Part shown: one piece after another, positions 7,237 through 9,687 of the stretch | Layout: the number at the start of each line of letters is the position of its first letter | Position numbering within the stretch: the stretch's first letter is position 1 | NCBI GenBank assembly: GCA_009775365.1 | Contig: VSPM01000090.1 | Coordinates: 1-9,687 of the forward strand | DNA length: 9,687 bases | DNA from: Muribaculaceae bacterium | GTDB lineage: Bacteria; Bacteroidota; Bacteroidia; Bacteroidales; Muribaculaceae | Direction of reading: 5' to 3' | Translations under genes and position numbers: made by a program | The notes under the pieces: generated by a model | What the model saw: the letters and a program-made list of their open reading frames with translations, nothing else | What the model was told of the DNA's origin: nothing | Database searches by the model: none

Positions 7237-8156
7237 AATACCGATACGTGACGGTTGATAATGCCTTTAGCTATTTTTTTAATATGATGCTTGGCATACT
7301 GAAGCAGCGACGGCCTTATAACCGCCTCCGCGACAAGCGGATTTAACATCGCATAAAACATATACCTCTCTTTGTTTGGTTGGTTTGACCATTTTTGCCA
7401 CGGCTTGTCACTCCCGGTATAATGAATGATTACAGGACTTTTTTTCGCCTCCTCAAGTTCATCAAAAAATACTTTGGGAATAATCGGCACATCAAGATAG
7501 AACAGTGCCTGGACATTATATTTCAGCGGCAATAGCACCTTCTCATTGCGAAGCACATAATTCAAACCATCCTGATCATGATATTTGCAAATATCAGGGT
7601 TTTCAGAGATAAAGTCTATGACTCGTTTCGAAACATTATTCTTTCTCCAGTAATCAAGATTTATCATAAGCACACCTGAATTAAAATATCCTGAACAAAA
7701 ATCAAGATTCAGACGATTGTAATGTCTTATATCTCCTCCTGTCTGATTATAAACAGCGCCAACAGCTTTTCCGGTTAGATCAAAGTCAAACAACGGGGAT
7801 ATTGAACCATCAACGACAATATCGCAATCTAGATACAACACCTTTTTTACGTCAGCCGGCAGAATCTCCGGTAATTGCAGACGAAAATATGACGCAACAG
7901 TTATATGTTCAGCCCTTCTGACGGGACAATCCTTGAAATCAGACAAATTCACCGTATATAGACTGAGTTTTTTACCATAGTAAGATACAACCGTTTGGAT
8001 TCTTTCATGTGCTTCAGAAGAGACACCGCCAGTCACCACATGGAACTCCAGATTATCATCTGTATTGTTTTCGCATATTGACTTTATCAACACACTACAA
8101 TATGGCATATATTGTTCATCAGAGCATATAGCTATATGCTTAACAGAATCTTTCAT
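7230..8156 (-). CDS. Family 8 glycosyltransferase
   Basis: This 308-residue GT8 enzyme (LgtC/WaaJ-type fold, Pfam Glyco_transf_8) is a retaining transferase usually using UDP-glucose or UDP-galactose. Its motifs, numbered from ATG 8156, are HIAICSDEQYMPYCSVLIKS at 7-26, RLQLPEILP at 92-100, the DxD motif YLDCDIVVDG at 108-117, GYFNSGVLMINLDYWR at 156-171, HDQDGLN at 193-199 and the C-terminal IIHYTGSDKPWQKW at 243-256. The last of these supplies the His that binds metal and diphosphate in this family. All expected catalytic motifs are present. A TTG two codons upstream (8162) is possible, but the ATG is the simpler choice. A basic tail rich in Lys and His (QYAKHHIKKIAK) probably anchors it to the membrane. 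Its TAG overlaps the flippase start. It is the first glycosyltransferase after ugd, but whether it uses UDP-glucuronate cannot be told. Confidence 0.93.
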   Translation of the reverse strand: MKDSVKHIAICSDEQYMPYCSVLIKSICENNTDDNLEFHVVTGGVSSEAHERIQTVVSYYGKKLSLYTVNLSDFKDCPVRRAEHITVASYFRLQLPEILPADVKKVLYLDCDIVVDGSISPLFDFDLTGKAVGAVYNQTGGDIRHYNRLNLDFCSGYFNSGVLMINLDYWRKNNVSKRVIDFISENPDICKYHDQDGLNYVLRNEKVLLPLKYNVQALFYLDVPIIPKVFFDELEEAKKSPVIIHYTGSDKPWQKWSNQPNKERYMFYAMLNPLVAEAVIRPSLLQYAKHHIKKIAKGIINRHVSVLW

Positions 8157-8258
8157 CTTCAACAGTGGTGATTATTGTTAACGCGCTTGGCGTCTTGCAA
8201 AATACAATTTATTTGCATAACCATATCTTTTGTCGCTTGCATTCTGTCACACCTGAGA
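8157..8258. other. Gap between ugd and the first glycosyltransferase gene, with a possible 27-residue small ORF
   Basis: This roughly 100-bp minus-strand gap separates the GC-rich ugd from the AT-rich module. A frame starting at ATG 8242 and ending at TGA 8159 would encode MQATKDMVMQINCILQDAKR followed by VNNNHHC. It begins 16 nt after the ugd stop and ends 2 nt before the glycosyltransferase ATG, so it fills the gap almost exactly. AGG lies 9 nt upstream of its ATG. The peptide has no recognisable motif and could be fortuitous. I find no terminator hairpin and no full TAnnTTTG promoter element. Confidence 0.35.
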
Positions 8259-9587
8259 TCAGTCCCTCGCAAATATATCGCGCGTATACACCCGCGACTC
8301 CACGTCATTAAGATCCTCGCTCATCCTGTTGGCCAGAATCGCACAGCTACGCCGCTTGAACTCGGCGAGGTCGTTGACCACACGAGAGCCGAAGAAAGTG
8401 GAGCCATCCTCAAGCGTAGGCTCATAGATGATCACCGTAGCACCCTTCGCTTTGATCCGCTTCATCACACCCTGTATCGACGACTGCCTGAAATTATCGC
8501 TGTTCGACTTCATCGTCAGACGATACACTCCGATGACACACTCCCCCTCCGGCGCCCGACCATAAGTATTCACAGCAGTATAGTCATACCATCCCGCCTT
8601 GCGCAACACCTGGTCGGCTATGAAATCCTTTCGCGTACGATTACTCTCCACGATCGCCGACATCATGTTCTGGGGCACATCACGATAATTGGCCAGCAAC
8701 TGCTTCGTATCCTTCGGCAGACAGTAGCCGCCATAGCCGAACGATGGATTATTATAATGAGTCCCGATCCGCGGATCCAATCCCACACCCTCTATGATCG
8801 CACGCGAATCGAGCCCTTTGACCTCAGCATAAGTGTCAAGCTCATTGAAATAGCTCACTCGCAGCGCCAGATAAGTATTCGCAAACAACTTCACAGCCTC
8901 AGCCTCCTTCATCCCCATATACAGCACCGCCACATCATCCTTCAGAGCACCCCCGCGCAACAACCCCGCAAACACATGCGCCGCACGATCCATCGCATCG
9001 ATATCACACACCGACCCGATAGCCTCATTCTCCACCTCAAACCCCTCAGCATCGATGATCTTCGGAACCCCCGCAATGATACGCGAAGGATACAGATTGT
9101 CATACAACGCCTTGCTCTCGCGCAAAAACTCCGGGAAGAAAAGCAGATTCAACCGCCTCACACCCTTAGCCGCATACTTCACATATAGACTCCGGCAATA
9201 ACCCACCGGAATCGTCGACTTGATCACCATCACAGCATCCGGATTCACCTCCAACACCAGATCGATCACATCCTCAATGCAATGCGTATCAAAATTATTC
9301 AGCGCCGGATCATAATTCGTCGGAGCAGCGATCACCACAAAATCCGCATCCCTGTATGCCGCACGCCCATCCAGCGTAGCCCGCAGATCCAGATCCACCT
9401 CCGCAAGATACCGCTCTATATAATCATCCTGAATCGGCGAAACACCACGATTGATCATCTCAACCTTCTCAGCCACCACATCCACAGCCGTCACACGATT
9501 ATGCTGCGCCAGCAAAACAGCCATGCTCATACCCACATAGCCCGTACCCGCCACCGCAATCCGATACCTCTTATCACACTCCATCAT
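8259..9587 (-). CDS. ugd: UDP-glucose 6-dehydrogenase
   Basis: This 442-residue cytoplasmic enzyme oxidises UDP-glucose to UDP-glucuronate with two NAD+, supplying an acidic sugar (or a precursor of derived sugars) for the polymer. The NAD-binding Rossmann motif AVAGTGYVGMSMA is at residues 11-23. Others are APTNYDP (88-94), IKSTIPVGYC (122-131) and FFPEFLRESKALYDNLYPSR (150-169). Farther on are the conserved EAEAVKLFANTYLALRVSYF segment (228-247) and GYGGYCLPKDTKQL (285-298) with the catalytic Cys at 289. Length and motif spacing match the short Bacteroidales form. ATG 9587 or ATG 9584 is the likely start; a TTG at 9593 is also in frame. Composition differs from the downstream genes: it is GC-rich (line 8941-9000 has 38/60 G+C) with a strongly G-rich coding strand, so it probably has a different history from the glycosyltransferase module. 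A decayed second copy lies at 930-1113. Confidence 0.97.
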   Translation of the reverse strand: MMECDKRYRIAVAGTGYVGMSMAVLLAQHNRVTAVDVVAEKVEMINRGVSPIQDDYIERYLAEVDLDLRATLDGRAAYRDADFVVIAAPTNYDPALNNFDTHCIEDVIDLVLEVNPDAVMVIKSTIPVGYCRSLYVKYAAKGVRRLNLLFFPEFLRESKALYDNLYPSRIIAGVPKIIDAEGFEVENEAIGSVCDIDAMDRAAHVFAGLLRGGALKDDVAVLYMGMKEAEAVKLFANTYLALRVSYFNELDTYAEVKGLDSRAIIEGVGLDPRIGTHYNNPSFGYGGYCLPKDTKQLLANYRDVPQNMMSAIVESNRTRKDFIADQVLRKAGWYDYTAVNTYGRAPEGECVIGVYRLTMKSNSDNFRQSSIQGVMKRIKAKGATVIIYEPTLEDGSTFFGSRVVNDLAEFKRRSCAILANRMSEDLNDVESRVYTRDIFARD

Positions 9588-9615
9588 TTCCAATATTTAA
9601 TATTAACAAACACCA
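9588..9615 (-). promoter_or_regulatory. Short AT-rich spacer ahead of ugd (probable translation-initiation region)
   Basis: The 28 nt between the upstream stop and the ugd ATG are AT-rich on the coding strand (TTTGTTAATATTAAATATTG) and contain the 10-bp palindrome TTAATATTAA. There is no Shine-Dalgarno match. AT-rich, unstructured sequence just upstream of the start is the common arrangement for translation initiation in Bacteroidota. The gap is too short to argue for a separate promoter. Confidence 0.35.
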
Positions 9616-9687
9616 TCACACACCCTCCAGATCCAACTCAGAAATCTCCACACAAGCACACCCCAGAGCATCCACCCTCACCAGCAA
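9616..9687 (-). CDS. 3' end of probable UpxY-like (NusG-family) transcription antiterminator
   Basis: The frame entering from the window edge encodes LLVRVDALGCACVEISELDL then EGV and ends at TGA 9616, 28 nt before the ugd ATG. The pattern (basic/hydrophobic strand VRVD, then LGCACVEI, then a short acidic end with L-E) resembles the C-terminal KOW-like segment of UpxY antiterminators, NusG paralogues that precede Bacteroidales capsule operons and let RNA polymerase read through the long leader. The other two frames on this strand hit stops within the same stretch. Only 23 codons are visible, so the identification depends on recalled resemblance plus the expected position at the head of a polysaccharide operon. 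If right, transcription of all genes in this window would start upstream of this gene and be controlled by it. Confidence 0.6.
   Translation of the reverse strand: MLVRVDALGCACVEISELDLEGV

Noticed and set aside
8190..8215. Near match to a Bacteroidetes -7 promoter element (TATTTTG) ahead of the family 8 glycosyltransferase
   Set aside because: It is one base short of TAnnTTTG, and no TTTG lies about 20 bp upstream.
8175..9188. 337-codon open frame on the plus strand
   Set aside because: It lies antisense to the strongly supported ugd gene. The translation is full of Arg, His and Ile with no recognisable fold, as expected when the complement of a G-rich coding strand is read. It is a shadow frame.
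9596..9605. Palindrome TTAATATTAA upstream of ugd as a possible operator
   Set aside because: A 10-bp AT-only palindrome in AT-rich sequence is readily expected by chance, and there is no second copy or other support.
1..9687. CRISPR arrays, tRNA or rRNA genes, insertion sequences, integrase sites
   Set aside because: I looked for regularly spaced repeats, terminal inverted repeats, transposase or integrase motifs and structured RNA genes on both strands and saw none.

Overview
The window is the middle of a surface-polysaccharide (capsule or O-antigen type) biosynthesis locus. Every supportable gene lies on the minus strand, so it reads right to left, from about 9687 down to 1. The organism is most likely a member of the Bacteroidota, probably Bacteroidales. 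The reasons are the short-form UDP-glucose dehydrogenase typical of that group, genes without clear Shine-Dalgarno sequences, and a protein tail at the right edge that resembles the UpxY (NusG-like) antiterminators heading Bacteroidales capsule operons. This is a judgement from recognition, not a search.

In transcription order: (1) 9616-9687, the last 23 codons of an upstream gene, probably UpxY-like; (2) 8259-9587, intact UDP-glucose 6-dehydrogenase (ugd), making UDP-glucuronate; (3) a gap of about 100 bp with a possible 27-residue small ORF; (4) 7230-8156, family 8 glycosyltransferase; (5) 5683-7236, Wzx-type flippase; (6) a 125-bp gap; (7) 4427-5557, GT-A glycosyltransferase with an LEDDV motif; (8) 3774-4430, left-handed beta-helix acyltransferase; (9) 3002-3784, WcaE-like family 2 glycosyltransferase; (10) 1894-2985, EpsG-type polymerase (Wzy); (11) 1115-1912, family 2 glycosyltransferase; (12) 930-1113, a badly decayed second copy of ugd; (13) 99-878, TuaG-like family 2 glycosyltransferase; (14) 1-71, the start of another gene that runs off the window.

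Together the genes describe a Wzx/Wzy-dependent pathway. Ugd supplies UDP-glucuronate, five glycosyltransferases build a lipid-linked repeat unit, and the acyltransferase probably decorates it. Wzx flips the unit across the inner membrane and the EpsG-type protein polymerises it. The initiating sugar-phosphate transferase and the export and chain-length genes are not in the window.

The most notable observation is the ugd relic at 930-1113. It keeps the first ~40 and last ~17 codons of the gene, has lost the roughly 380 codons between, and carries a one-base frameshift near codon 6. The glycosyltransferase/flippase/polymerase module thus lies between two ugd sequences in the same orientation, which suggests how such modules have been exchanged. 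A second sign of mosaicism is an abrupt change of codon usage inside the WcaE-like gene near 3515-3540.
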